From Paraburkholderia sp. BL9I2N2 (lineage in GTDB: Bacteria; Pseudomonadota; Gammaproteobacteria; Burkholderiales; Burkholderiaceae), in contig NZ_SMGP01000001.1 of assembly GCF_004339745.1 (NCBI RefSeq), positions 1,240,001 through 1,304,000 of the forward strand: a stretch of DNA of 64,000 bases, written 5' to 3'. Numbering within the stretch: the stretch's first letter is position 1; each line of letters opens with the position of its first letter. Shown here piece by piece: positions 17,909 to 27,297 of the stretch. Both the position numbers and the translations under genes were made by a program. Under the pieces are notes generated by a model that was given only the letters and a program-made list of their open reading frames with translations, ran no database searches and was not told the DNA's origin.

Positions 17909-18581
17909 CTAGAACTTCATCCCAACGCCTGGCCCCAGTACTAGCGGGTCGATGTCCAGTCGGCCCAACGAACTGCCGCCGACCGAGGCATCCGTGTGCA
18001 TTCAGATCTTCTTGATATCCGCGTTGAGAAAGACGGTCTTCGTGATCTGCACGTCGGCGCCAGCATGCACCGCCGGACCGAAGCTGCTGCGTGACACCTC
18101 GGGTGCCTTCTGGGCTCGCGCTCAGGCCGTCGTTGTAGAAGTACGTGTAGTTGACCCCCGCGCCGACATACGGTCGGATCATGCCAGCATGGTTGAGGTG
18201 ATATTGCAGCAGTGTCGGTGGTAGCACGTTCACGCCACCCAGATCGCAAAGACCAGACGTCACGTGTTGCCGCGAGGTACCGAGAATCAGCTCGACGCCG
18301 TTCGCATCGCGGATCATATAGATCAGGTTCAACTCCGGCACGAGTGCGTTATTGACACCCATGCCGAGCGACGACAACGTGCCGCTCGCGTGTACTTCCG
18401 GCTCGATCGAGATGGCACGCAAACGCACGAGTAAGTCACCGGCGTGGGTCCCGTCCGCCGGCACCGCGCCTGCCATCGTGCTTCCGTTCGCGCTTACGTC
18501 ATTCGCGTATGCCCGTACTTCGAACAAACCGGTAGCGCACAGGCTTGCCACGATCATCACGGCGTTAATCATGTGCTTCAT
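17909..18581 (-). pseudogene. ompW-type outer membrane porin, C-terminus broken
   Basis: ATG 18581 begins a signal peptide (cleavage predicted near residue 27), then an OmpW-type barrel: GDLLVRLRAISIEPE, VNNALVPELNLIYMI, GMIRPYVGAGVNYTYFY. After about residue 155 the frame is lost; the expected strands FGPAVHAGADVQITKTVFL and, after an in-frame TGA, DASVGGSSLGRLDIDPLVLG-PGVGMKF lie in another frame and end at 17909. Without its last strands the barrel cannot close. Confidence 0.8.
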
Positions 18582-18755
18582 CGCTTTGCCCTTGTTGACG
18601 TATGCGGGGAATTGTCGACGCGCAAATCAGGGTGGCCCTTGCGCAGGATCAACCGGTCCCGAGCCCGAAGTCAAGATGCGACATCGGGTCACGCGTCGGA
18701 ATGTCGAGATAGCGGGAGCCTTGAGGCCGGACTATTGGCCTTCACCCGCATTGAC

Positions 18756-19078
18756 CGGTACCCAGCCGGCTGCCGGTCGAACGCGGAATTGCCCTATCGC
18801 CTGACGATGCGTTGCGTCGGGAGGTGATCATGACGCTCATGTGCAGCGTGCCGCTGAATTTCGCGGCGATCTCGCTAGCGCATCAGATCGACTTCGTCCG
18901 CTATTTCTCAAGTGAGCTTACTGCCCTGGAACCATACCGGGAGGCGGGACTGGTGAGCATCGATGGAAACGGCATCTCGATTGCCCCAAAAGGCCGGTTC
19001 TTCGTGCGCGCAGTGGCCATGGTGTTCGACGGTTGTCTGGAGCGACCCTCGAGCGCGTCCTGGTCAAAACTGATCTAG
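18756..19078 (+). pseudogene. hemN C-terminal fragment (coproporphyrinogen III dehydrogenase)
   Basis: Translates as ERGIALSPDDALRREVIMTL, HQIDFVRYFSSELTALEPY, and LVSIDGNGISIAPKGRFFVR, the C-terminal segment of anaerobic HemN. The radical-SAM domain is absent. Oxygen-independent haem synthesis genes often lie in symbiotic nif/fix regions. Just downstream, the ISAs1 insertion begins. Confidence 0.8.
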
Positions 19079-19266
19079 CGGCACGACGGCGGTGGCTGGC
19101 GCAAACAACGCGACGGGGCGTGTTCGTCGAACTCCGAAATAGCAACGCCAGGGTGCGTATTCGCTGATCCGGATCAGATTGTCCCGCGCATCGAGAATGC
19201 TGCGAGCGTTGCATTACCCGCAAACCGCACCGTCAGCAAGGTGTTCCCCTGTTCACACCAGGGCTG

Positions 19267-20366
19267 TTAAGTTCTCCCGTGTGCAACAGAGACCGCGTGA
19301 TTGAAGTTGAGAGTATTTCTGTAGATGGCTCGTGAGATACACGGTTCATCGCTGGCGCGCATGCAGTTGAGTGCGATTGAACGCAGTCGCGCGAGGATGC
19401 CTGGCTGCGCCCGAATGCGGCAGGCGTCTTCGAACATCACGACATCACGTACATGATGGTTCTGGTTTTCGACGGACCAATGGCCGCGAATTGCGCCTTG
19501 AAACTGCTCAGCGGATAAGGCAACCGTGCTAACCCACCATGCTGTCTCTTCACTGGTCTGTGCCATCTCCTTGCGTTTGTGCTCAATCACGCGGACCACT
19601 TTCACCACCGCTTGAACCAGCGGTTGCCAGCCTTCCGGCAGCCACGCATTGGGCGGGATGAAAGTATCGATCATGCGCGTCTCTATGCGCCCGTGCCCCT
19701 TGTCGTAATCGACGTGCTGTTGGCAAGGGTTCTGATATTGAGCCAACATCTGGCACATGGCGAGCAGCTCAGGCTGGTTTTCCTTTACCTGCACCAGCAC
19801 GTCGGCGCCACCTGAACGGGCTACTGCAAGCGTTTTTTTTGGCAATGCATGGCATCAAGTGTGAACACGCGTCCTGATAGCCCCAGAGACTCAATCAGCG
19901 ACTGCACGGCCGGAATCTCGTTGGATTTGTCAGCGACTTCAAGATGCCCCAGGATAATCAGGTCATCCTGCGTAAAAGCCGACACCAACTGCCGTGCTCG
20001 TAGGTCCATCACACGCGACGCACTTCCTCGCAGCGCTTTGCCATCGAGCGCAATGAACTGTATTCCTGGCTGCGTCGACACTTGCTTTTCGGCATGTCGG
20101 CGAACGACCTCTTCAACTTTCGTCGCATCGAGCTTCAGCAGAAACCGGCGAATTCCAACCCATGTGGGCGCTTTCTTCCATGACGTACCAAACAAGGCAT
20201 TGAGTTGCCCCAGTCGCTCTTCGATGAAAAGCTCCATTTTTCTCAATGATGTCGCGCCTGACAACACGGCCAGCAATAATGCGCACAGCAGTGGCTCCTG
20301 CTGATAACGCTTGCCTCTCGCTCTGCGTTGGTCGACCAATTCCGAAAATAATCCTCCAAGCAGCAT
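19267..20366 (-). pseudogene. ISAs1-family transposase, frameshift at A8 run
   Basis: Two overlapping minus-strand frames make one ISAs1 DDE transposase: 20366-19821 (SELVDQRRARGKRYQQEPLL, IQFIALDGKALRGS, FTLDAMHCQKK) and 19845-19267 (TLAVARSGGADVLVQVKENQ, IRGHWSVENQNHHVRDVVMF). They meet at a run of eight A on the coding strand. One-base slippage there would restore the protein, so this is either a pseudogene, a sequencing error, or programmed slippage; the first two are more likely. Confidence 0.85.
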
Positions 20367-20483
20367 CTCATTTCACCATGGACAACTCAAAAAATTACGT
20401 TAAGGAAGGTCTGCAGAAGTCCTGGCATTGTGTTGCTGCTGAGCTATCCTGGAAACAGAGCTAATTGGGTGAGGAGCAGTGTG

Positions 20484-21437
20484 ATGACGCAACTTGGTCT
20501 TGGTCTGGATCTGTCAACGAAGCGCACGCGCAAGCGGGAATTTCTCGATGAGATGCGACGCGTTGTGCCTTGGTTGAAGCTGATTGCGCTGATCGAGCCG
20601 CACTATCCCACGGGCAAAACCGGTCGGCCGCCGTTCCCGATTGCGACGATGCTGCAGATTCATTTCATGCAGCAATGGTTCGGTTTGTCAGACCCTGCTA
20701 TGGAAGAGGCACTCTATGACGTGCCGCTGTATCGCGAGTTCGCGGGTCTCGACGGCGGGATGGTTCGCTTGCCGGATGAAAGCACGATTCTTCGGTTCCG
20801 CCATCTGCTGGAAACGCACGGACTGGCGGTGCAGATGCTCACGCTGGTCAATGAAATCCTGACGGAGAAAGGCCTGATGCTCAAGGCTGGTTCGGCAGTC
20901 GACGCCACCCTGATTGCCGCGCCCAGTTCGACAAAGAATGGCTCCGGCACGCGCGATCCTGAAATGCAATCGACGCAGAAAGGTGGTAACTGGTACTTCG
21001 GGATGAAAATGCATATCGGCGTGGACGCCGACTCGGGCCTTGTCCATACGGTCATTGGAACGGCGGCCAATGTTCACGACATCACGGTAGCCCAGGCGTT
21101 GCTGCATGGTGAAGAAACGGATGTGTACGCGGACGCCGGATATCTGGGTATCGAAAAGCGATGTGAGGCTGACGCGGTTCGTTGGCATGTTGCAATGCGA
21201 CCGGCAAAGCGAAGGAAACTGGATCTGAGTGATTCGCTGGACGCGATATACGATCAGATCGAACGCCTGAAGGCGGGTATCCGGGCCAAGGTCGAACACC
21301 CGTTTCGCATCCTCAAACGGCAGTTCGGTTACATGAAGACCCGCTATCGTGGTTTGATGAAGAACACCGCCCAGATCACCACGCTGTTTGCTTTGGGCAA
21401 TCTATGGATGGCACGTAGAGCTTTGCGCAAAGCTTGA
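20484..21437 (+). CDS. IS5-family transposase
   Basis: An intact 317-residue IS5-type DDE transposase from ATG 20484: IEPHYPTGKTGRPPFPIATM and QWFGLSDPAMEEALYD in the N-terminal DUF772 region, AVDATLIAAPSS with the first Asp, VYADAGYLGIEKR with the second, and EHPFRILKRQFGYMKTRYRG with the Glu. Decayed relatives lie at 48531 and 56789. Confidence 0.9.
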   Translation: MTQLGLGLDLSTKRTRKREFLDEMRRVVPWLKLIALIEPHYPTGKTGRPPFPIATMLQIHFMQQWFGLSDPAMEEALYDVPLYREFAGLDGGMVRLPDESTILRFRHLLETHGLAVQMLTLVNEILTEKGLMLKAGSAVDATLIAAPSSTKNGSGTRDPEMQSTQKGGNWYFGMKMHIGVDADSGLVHTVIGTAANVHDITVAQALLHGEETDVYADAGYLGIEKRCEADAVRWHVAMRPAKRRKLDLSDSLDAIYDQIERLKAGIRAKVEHPFRILKRQFGYMKTRYRGLMKNTAQITTLFALGNLWMARRALRKA

Positions 21438-21714
21438 AACACCGGGCCGATGAAGGCCATATATCTGGTTGGAGCGCTCCGGTGCGCGGAAAAAACTCCG
21501 GCAATCAACTCGCCGACAAAAATCTGAACGCCGAGGCCGCGCAGGATGTGAAAGATAACGCTTCAAAAGCGGGTTGTGCAGATGGTATGGACGCCTCCCC
21601 CCGGTAACGGGCCGCCGGGAAGATGACGTAGCGAATGCAAGACGTCGAGCGTGGGTTCGCCCGAATGTGCGAAAGTGAGAATGCTCGTCAACCATTCTTT
21701 ACGGAGAATCTGAA

Positions 21715-22728
21715 ATGAAACTCACGATCATCGGGATGGACATCGCCAAGCAAGTATTTCAACTTCACGCGCTTGATCCGCAAAGCGGACAAGTTGAGCG
21801 ATTCAAACTCAAGCGCGCGCAAGTGCTCGAGTTCTTCGCGAAGCGGGCACCTTCGATTGTCGTGATGGAAGCCTGCGGAAGCGCCCACGACTGGGCGCGA
21901 CGACTGCAAGCCCTGGGGCATGAAGCGAAGCTAATATCTGCCCGTTCGGTGCGGCCCTTTGTACTACGGAACAAAACGGACGCAGCCGACGCGCGGGCAA
22001 TATGCACCGCTGCCCAACAGCCAGAGGCGCGATTCGTTGCTGTCAAAAGCGAAGCTCAGCAAACAGTTCTGGCGATACATCGGGTGCGAGCTCAATTGAT
22101 GAAGTTCCGCATCATGCAAACTAATGCGCTGCGGGGCTTGTTGTACGAATTCGGAGAGGTTTTACCCGAAAGCTATCGCGCCTTCAGCAAAGCATTCCCA
22201 GCTGCTCTTACACGTGCCGCCGAACGTCTGCCAGCCATGCTCATCGACAGCCTGCGGGAACAATGGGCTCGTGCTCAGGATACTGATCGAGAAATGGCCG
22301 TTCTAGAGCGGCGCCTTGCAAACCTATTTCGCCACAACCCGGACTGTCAGAAGGTCGCCGATATTCCTGGTGTTGGACTTCTGACTGCAACAGCGACCGT
22401 CGCAGCTATAGGCGACGTGCGTACGTTCAAATCGGGGCGCGAGTTCGCCGCATGGCTAGGGCTTGTGCCGCGTCAGTCTGGCACAGGTGGCCGAGTCCGG
22501 CAGATGGGTCTGAGCAAGCGGGGCGATACATATTTACGCACGCTGTTGATGCACGGTGCCCGCTCGGTGATCATTCAAGGCAAGCGATCGCCTTGGGTAG
22601 ACGGTTTGCTCAAACGCAGACCATTTAACGTAGCGGTTGCCGCTGTTGCCAACAAGTTGGCAAGAACAATCTGGGCGGTACTCGCGCGGCCGGACAAATA
22701 CCAAGCATCTCCGCGCGCTACCGCCTAG
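21715..22728 (+). CDS. IS110-family (DEDD) transposase, copy 1
   Basis: A 337-residue IS110-type recombinase: GMDIAKQVFQLHALD and VVMEACGSAHDWAR supply the N-terminal RuvC-like acidic residues, LRNKTDAADARAI follows, and the C-terminal transposase-20 domain has DIPGVGLLTATATVAAIGD and MGLSKRGDTYLRTLLMHGAR. ATG 21715 follows ACGGAGAATCTGAA. Intact and apparently identical to the copy at 49426-50439. Confidence 0.93.
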   Translation: MKLTIIGMDIAKQVFQLHALDPQSGQVERFKLKRAQVLEFFAKRAPSIVVMEACGSAHDWARRLQALGHEAKLISARSVRPFVLRNKTDAADARAICTAAQQPEARFVAVKSEAQQTVLAIHRVRAQLMKFRIMQTNALRGLLYEFGEVLPESYRAFSKAFPAALTRAAERLPAMLIDSLREQWARAQDTDREMAVLERRLANLFRHNPDCQKVADIPGVGLLTATATVAAIGDVRTFKSGREFAAWLGLVPRQSGTGGRVRQMGLSKRGDTYLRTLLMHGARSVIIQGKRSPWVDGLLKRRPFNVAVAAVANKLARTIWAVLARPDKYQASPRATA

Positions 22729-22994
22729 AGGCAACGATTTGCAACATTCACGACTTTCTCAAGGAGCGCAAGCAAGTGCTGCATGATGGCTAACAGGTTG
22801 GACCGGGGCGAGGAAAACCCGATAAGGAAGATGAACCATTGCGTTCGATGTGCAGATGAGGACCTCGCCAGCGAATTCCATTAGGGCCAGCAGGCAGATA
22901 CCGGCCTGCGCAAACGGGCCGGACATAAGCGTGCTGCCTAAACCTGCCAGTCAACATCGCAAAACTGTTTGCAATCCGGGAGGCGTCCACATAA
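22729..22994 (+). ncRNA. Possible bridge-RNA region of IS110 copy 1
   Basis: The right non-coding end is about 270 bp, longer than the left one (132 bp), as in IS1111-group elements, whose guide (bridge) RNA is encoded in the right end. The sequence itself was not folded, so this is inference from element layout only. The same stretch recurs after copy 2 (50440-50705). Confidence 0.3.
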
Positions 22995-23225
22995 GACCTT
23001 CCTTAACACAACTTTCGAACAGTTAACAGCCCTGCTGTTCACACGGACGCCGTAAAGTCTGTCCTTCGTTCCGCGCCACGTGCCCCGTTGCGACCCTCGA
23101 TTGCCAGATCGAGGCCATCCCTCGCAGCCTAGCTCTGCTTCAGTTCAGCCATGAAGACATGGGCAATCGCCTGATTTAGCCCGCGCACTGCGTCAGTGCA
23201 CCGCACCCCGCCGCTTTGTTCATCC

Positions 23226-23239
23226 TTGATCGGCATCAA
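23226..23239. promoter_or_regulatory. FNR/FixK-type box upstream of cyoA
   Basis: TTGAT-CGGC-ATCAA is a perfect FNR/Anr/FixK palindrome. It is centred about 108 bp before the cyoA start, compatible with a class II site at -41.5 and a leader of roughly 67 nt. The rest of 23045-23340 shows no gene. Confidence 0.75.
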
Positions 23240-23340
23240 TCACAAAGCTGGCAGGTTGTTGGACCATGACGCTGCGAGTGTGATGCCGCATGCGTCAAGC
23301 GAGCTTCAGGTCAAAGCTGCCACAACCCAGATTAACTACC

Positions 23341-24237
23341 ATGATAGACAGAAAAGCCTTAAGGAAACGGTCGATAGCCATCGTCACAACATTGAGCGCC
23401 TGTCTATCGGGATGTGATCTGACTGTGCTTGATCCAAAAGGGAGCGTGGGCGCGGCCGAGAAGTCGCTGATCGCCACCGCCACGTGGGCGATGCTGATCG
23501 TCGTGATCCCGGTGATCCTGCTGACGTTGTTCTTCGCGTGGCGCTACCGTGCGTCGAACCGTCACGCGGTCTATGCACCCAAATGGGCGCACTCGACGGC
23601 GATCGAGATCGCCGTCTGGACGATCCCCACCCTGATCATCCTGTACCTCGGTATCCTGACGTGGCGCACCACGCATGAGCTTGACCCGTACCGGCCGCTG
23701 CAGTCGAGCGTGAAGCCGATCGATGTCGAGGTGGTCGCGCTCGACTGGAAGTGGCTCTTCATCTACCCGGACCTCGGCATTGCGTCGGTGAACCAGCTCG
23801 CCGTGCCAGTCGATACGCCGGTGAATTTCCGGATCACGTCGGACTCGGTGATGAACTCATTCTTCATCCCGCAACTCGGCACCCAGGTGTATGCAATGGT
23901 CGGCATGCAGACCCGTCTGCACCTGATCGCGGATGCACCGGGAAATTTCGAAGGCATGTCCGCCAACTTCAGCGGCAAGGGATTCGCCGACATGAAATTC
24001 CGCACGCTTGCGACGAGCCCCACCGACTTCGACGCATGGGTGCGGAAGGTCAAGGCTTCGCCGGACCGCCTGAGCATGGACGAATACGCCGAAGTCGCGA
24101 AGCCGAGCGAGAAGCAGTCGGTACGCTACTTCTCATCGATCGACCAGCACCTGTTCCGCAACATCGTTGCCCGATACAACAACGGCAACGTCACGGCCTT
24201 CCGCGACGCCGCATGTCGCACACAGACCACGGAGTAA
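23341..24237 (+). CDS. cyoA: Ubiquinol oxidase (bo3-type) subunit II
   Basis: A 298-residue CyoA. ATG 23341 gives a lipoprotein signal ending LSGC (Cys 25). Two membrane segments follow (about residues 45-67 and 85-105), then the cupredoxin-like periplasmic domain (VVALDWKWLFIYPDLGIASV, SVMNSFFIPQLGTQVYAM). The Cu(A) cysteines of cytochrome c oxidases are absent, which marks it as a quinol oxidase subunit. First gene of cyoABCD, three bases before cyoB. Confidence 0.92.
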   Translation: MIDRKALRKRSIAIVTTLSACLSGCDLTVLDPKGSVGAAEKSLIATATWAMLIVVIPVILLTLFFAWRYRASNRHAVYAPKWAHSTAIEIAVWTIPTLIILYLGILTWRTTHELDPYRPLQSSVKPIDVEVVALDWKWLFIYPDLGIASVNQLAVPVDTPVNFRITSDSVMNSFFIPQLGTQVYAMVGMQTRLHLIADAPGNFEGMSANFSGKGFADMKFRTLATSPTDFDAWVRKVKASPDRLSMDEYAEVAKPSEKQSVRYFSSIDQHLFRNIVARYNNGNVTAFRDAACRTQTTE

Positions 24238-24240
24238 GCC

Positions 24241-26247
24241 ATGTTTGGAAAACTCACGCCCGGCGCGATTCCGTTCGATCAGCCGATCATCATGGGCGCG
24301 GCCGCGTTCATGGCGCTCATCGTGCTGGCGGTCATCGCCACGCTCACGAAGCTCTGCCGCTGGAAGTGGCTCTGGACCGAGTGGCTGACAAGCGTCGATC
24401 ACAAGAAGATCGGCATCATGTACATCATCGTCGCGGTGCTGATGCTCATGCGCGGTTTTGTCGACGCCGTAATGATGCGGCTTCAGCTCGCGATCGCGTT
24501 TCACGGCCCCGGTTACCTGCCGCCGCACCACTACGACCAGATATTCACCGCGCACGGTGTCATCATGATTTTCTTCATGGCTATGGCGCTGATGGTCGGC
24601 CTCTTCAATCTTGTCGTGCCGCTGCAGATCGGCGCGCGCGACGTCGCCTTCCCGTTCCTGAATTCGCTGAGCTTCTGGATGACGGCGATCAGCGCGATCC
24701 TGATCAATCTGTCGCTCGTGATCGGCGAGTTCGCGCAGGTAGGCTGGCTCGCGTATCCACCGCTGTCGGAGCTGCAGTTCAGTCCCGGCGTCGGGGTCGA
24801 CTACTACATCTGGAGTCTGCAGCTCTCCGGCGTCGGCACGCTGATTACCGCGATCAACTTCTTCGTTACGATCGTCAAGCTGCGCGCGCCCGGCATGACG
24901 CTGATGAAGATGCCGGTGTTCACGTGGACCGCGCTGTGCTCGAACGTGCTGATCATGGCAACGTTCCCGATCCTAACCGTGACGCTCGCACTGCTCGGCC
25001 TCGACCGCTACGCAGGCATGCACTTTTTCACAAATGAGCTCGGCGGCAACGCGATGGTGTACCTGAACCTGATCTGGGCGTGGGGCCACCCGGAGGTGTA
25101 CATCCTCGTGCTGCCCGCGTTCGGCATCTACTCGGAAGTGATCGCGACGTTTGCGAAGAAACCGCTGTTTGGCTACAGAACGATGGTCTACGCGTCGTGC
25201 GCGATCACGGTGCTCGCATTCCTCGTGTGGGCGCACCACTTCTTCACGATGGGTTCCGGCGCGGACGTTAACGCGTTCTTCGGCATTATGACGATGGTCA
25301 TCGCGATCCCCACGGGCGTGAAAATCTTCAACTGGCTGTTCACGATGTACCGCGGTCGCATCGAGTTCACCGCACCCGTGCTGTGGACGATCGGCTTCAT
25401 GGTCACGTTCACGATCGGCGGCATGACGGGCGTGATGATGGCGATCCCGGGCGTGGACTTCGTGCTGCACAACAGCCTGTTCCTGATCGCGCACTTTCAC
25501 AACGCGATCATAGGCGGCGTCGTGTTCGGCTATCTCGCAGGCTTCCATTACTGGTTCCCGAAGGCGTTCGGCTTCAAGCTTAACGAGAAGCTCGGCAAGC
25601 GGGCGTTCTGGTGCTGGTTCGTCGGCTTCTACGTGTCGTTCGTGCCGCTCTACGTGCTCGGCTTCATGGGCATGACCCGGCGCCTGAATCACTACGACAA
25701 TCCGACCTGGCATCCCTGGCTGTTCGTCGCGGCATGCGGCGTGGTGCTGATCGCACTCGGTGTCGTGCACCAGATCGCCCAGGTCGTCGTGAGCGTGATC
25801 CATCGCAACGAGCCGGAATACGGCGACCTGACGGGCGACCCGTGGAACGGCCGCACGCTCGAATGGGCCACCGCGTCGCCGCCCGCTGTCTACAACTTCG
25901 CGCGCATACCGGTCGTCCACCAGCTCGACGCGTTCGCGCACATGAAGGAGAGCGGCGCAGCAAATGCCGCACTGGCGCATTACGAGGACATCCACCTACC
26001 GTCGAACACCGCGGACGGGTTCCTGATCGGCGCATTCAGCCTCGTGCTCGGCTTCGCCGGCGTCTGGCACATCACGTGGCTCGCCGTGCTGGCCTTCGTC
26101 GCGATCGTCGCCGCGCTGATCGCGCGTAGCTTCCGCGACGACCATGGCTACGTGATTCCGGCCTCGCGCGTGCGCGAAATCGAAGCACGACGCGGCAGCG
26201 CACCCACCCCGGCCGACTTTGAATTGCCCGAATCTGCGGAGACCTGA
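24241..26247 (+). CDS. cyoB: Ubiquinol oxidase (bo3-type) subunit I
   Basis: A 668-residue haem-copper oxidase subunit I. Conserved helices carry the haem and Cu(B) ligands: the helix II His in [30 protein letters not shown] with the cross-linked His-Tyr pair, [10 protein letters not shown], and [10 protein letters not shown] for the two late His ligands. Reduces oxygen to water with quinol as donor and pumps protons. Intact. Confidence 0.95.
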   Translation: MFGKLTPGAIPFDQPIIMGAAAFMALIVLAVIATLTKLCRWKWLWTEWLTSVDHKKIGIMYIIVAVLMLMRGFVDAVMMRLQLAIAFHGPGYLPPHHYDQIFTAHGVIMIFFMAMALMVGLFNLVVPLQIGARDVAFPFLNSLSFWMTAISAILINLSLVIGEFAQVGWLAYPPLSELQFSPGVGVDYYIWSLQLSGVGTLITAINFFVTIVKLRAPGMTLMKMPVFTWTALCSNVLIMATFPILTVTLALLGLDRYAGMHFFTNELGGNAMVYLNLIWAWGHPEVYILVLPAFGIYSEVIATFAKKPLFGYRTMVYASCAITVLAFLVWAHHFFTMGSGADVNAFFGIMTMVIAIPTGVKIFNWLFTMYRGRIEFTAPVLWTIGFMVTFTIGGMTGVMMAIPGVDFVLHNSLFLIAHFHNAIIGGVVFGYLAGFHYWFPKAFGFKLNEKLGKRAFWCWFVGFYVSFVPLYVLGFMGMTRRLNHYDNPTWHPWLFVAACGVVLIALGVVHQIAQVVVSVIHRNEPEYGDLTGDPWNGRTLEWATASPPAVYNFARIPVVHQLDAFAHMKESGAANAALAHYEDIHLPSNTADGFLIGAFSLVLGFAGVWHITWLAVLAFVAIVAALIARSFRDDHGYVIPASRVREIEARRGSAPTPADFELPESAET

Positions 26248-26250
26248 TCC

Positions 26251-26859
26251 ATGACGCAATCTGCATTACTCGTCCATCACGGCAGGTCGAGCGCTGACCA
26301 CGGCCCAACGCCCACCGTGTTCGGCTTCTGGCTGTACCTGATGACCGACTGCATGCTGTTCGCGTCGCTGTTCGCCGTGTTCGCCGTAATGGCGCACCAG
26401 TTCGCGGGTGGCGCGTCCGGACGGGACCTGTTCGACATCCCGGGTGTCGCACTTGAAACCGGCGCGCTGCTGCTGAGCAGCACCACCTACGGCTTCGCGG
26501 TGCTCGGCGCGCAGCGCCAGGGGCGTGGTGCCGTGATCGGCTGGCTCCTCGTGACGTTCGTGCTTGGCGCGCTGTTCCTCGCGTTCGAGCTGCGCGAGTT
26601 CTCGCACCTGGTCGCCAACGGTGCTGGGCCCAGTCGCAGCGCCTTCCTGTCGTCGTTCTTCACGCTGGTTGGCACCCACGGCCTGCACGTGACAGCCGGC
26701 CTCGTCTGGATGGCCGTGCTCGTCGTGCAGGTCGTCCGCTCGCCTGAACTGTCCGGTCGCGACCTCACGAGTCTGACATGCTTGAGCCTCTTCTGGCACT
26801 TCCTCGACATCGTGTGGATCTGCGTGTTTTCGTTTGTCTATCTCGGGAGCATGCTCTAA
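26251..26859 (+). CDS. cyoC: Ubiquinol oxidase subunit III
   Basis: A 202-residue five-helix subunit III: GFWLYLMTDCMLFASLFAVF, GALLLSSTTYGFAVL and GTHGLHVTAGLVWMAVLV are family features. It starts three bases after cyoB and its stop abuts the cyoD start (TAAATGG). Confidence 0.92.
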   Translation: MTQSALLVHHGRSSADHGPTPTVFGFWLYLMTDCMLFASLFAVFAVMAHQFAGGASGRDLFDIPGVALETGALLLSSTTYGFAVLGAQRQGRGAVIGWLLVTFVLGALFLAFELREFSHLVANGAGPSRSAFLSSFFTLVGTHGLHVTAGLVWMAVLVVQVVRSPELSGRDLTSLTCLSLFWHFLDIVWICVFSFVYLGSML

Positions 26860-27192
26860 ATGGTCCATTCACACTCGACGTCCACGATCGCCTCGCGTGG
26901 TGACGTCGCCGGTTATATCACCGGTTTCGTGCTCGCCGTGCTGCTGACGGCTGGCTCATTCTCGATCGTCGCGCAACGGTTGCTGCCGTCCGGCTCCGCG
27001 ATTATGGCGCTCGCGTTGCTGGCGTTCGTGCAGATCGTCGTGCAACTGGTGACGTTCCTGCATCTCGACCTGTCGCGCGGCCAGCGCTGGAACGTGCTGG
27101 CGTTATGCTACACCGCGCTCGCCGCGCTGTTCCTGATCTTCGGCACGATCTGGGTGATGCACAATGTCAGCATGAACATGATGTCGCGCTGA
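26860..27192 (+). CDS. cyoD: Ubiquinol oxidase subunit IV
   Basis: A 110-residue protein with three membrane helices (YITGFVLAVLLTAGSFSIV, FVQIVVQLVTFLHLD, ALAALFLIFGTIWVMHNV), the CyoD pattern. Last of the four oxidase genes; a desaturase gene follows after 105 bp. Confidence 0.9.
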   Translation: MVHSHSTSTIASRGDVAGYITGFVLAVLLTAGSFSIVAQRLLPSGSAIMALALLAFVQIVVQLVTFLHLDLSRGQRWNVLALCYTALAALFLIFGTIWVMHNVSMNMMSR

Positions 27193-27297
27193 CTCCCCGC
27201 CAGCGCGAAACGGTCTGGTCACATCATCGCGGACACGCCATGCAGCCGTCGACCGCATGCGTAGTGTTGTGCTGCACCGTTCTACCGGTCTTTCTTC

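Larger units (their letters stand above)
21583..22996. mobile_element. IS110/IS1111-family element, copy 1
   Basis: About 1.41 kb, indistinguishable by eye from copy 2 at 49294. The host IS5 right repeat reads TGCAGA before it and CCTTCCTTAAC after it; the un-inserted form TGCAGACCTTC survives at 57708. So the insertion is between TGCAGA and CCTTC with GA at both junctions, a dinucleotide core as expected for this family. No long terminal inverted repeats are seen. Confidence 0.85.
20399..23007. mobile_element. IS5-family element carrying IS110 in its right end
   Basis: Left end GTTAAGGAAGGTCTGCAGAAG at 20399; right end CCTTCCTTAAC ending at 23007. It sits in the right arm of the ISAs1 element and has itself been split at 21582 by an IS110 element placed inside its right inverted repeat. 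Without the IS110 insert it is about 1.2 kb. Confidence 0.85.
19259..23034. mobile_element. ISAs1-family element interrupted by nested IS5 and IS110
   Basis: Ends are the inverted repeats CAGGGCTGTTAA (19259) and TTAACAGCCCTG (to 23034). The flanks carry a perfect 10-bp target duplication, CTGTTCACAC at 19249-19258 and 23035-23044, which proves both ends belong to one insertion. Removing the nested insert (20399-23007) leaves about 1.17 kb, a normal ISAs1 size. Confidence 0.88.

Noticed and set aside
24973..25995. A 340-codon minus-strand frame opposite cyoB
   Set aside because: His/Asp/Arg-rich shadow of a membrane-protein gene; no independent signals.
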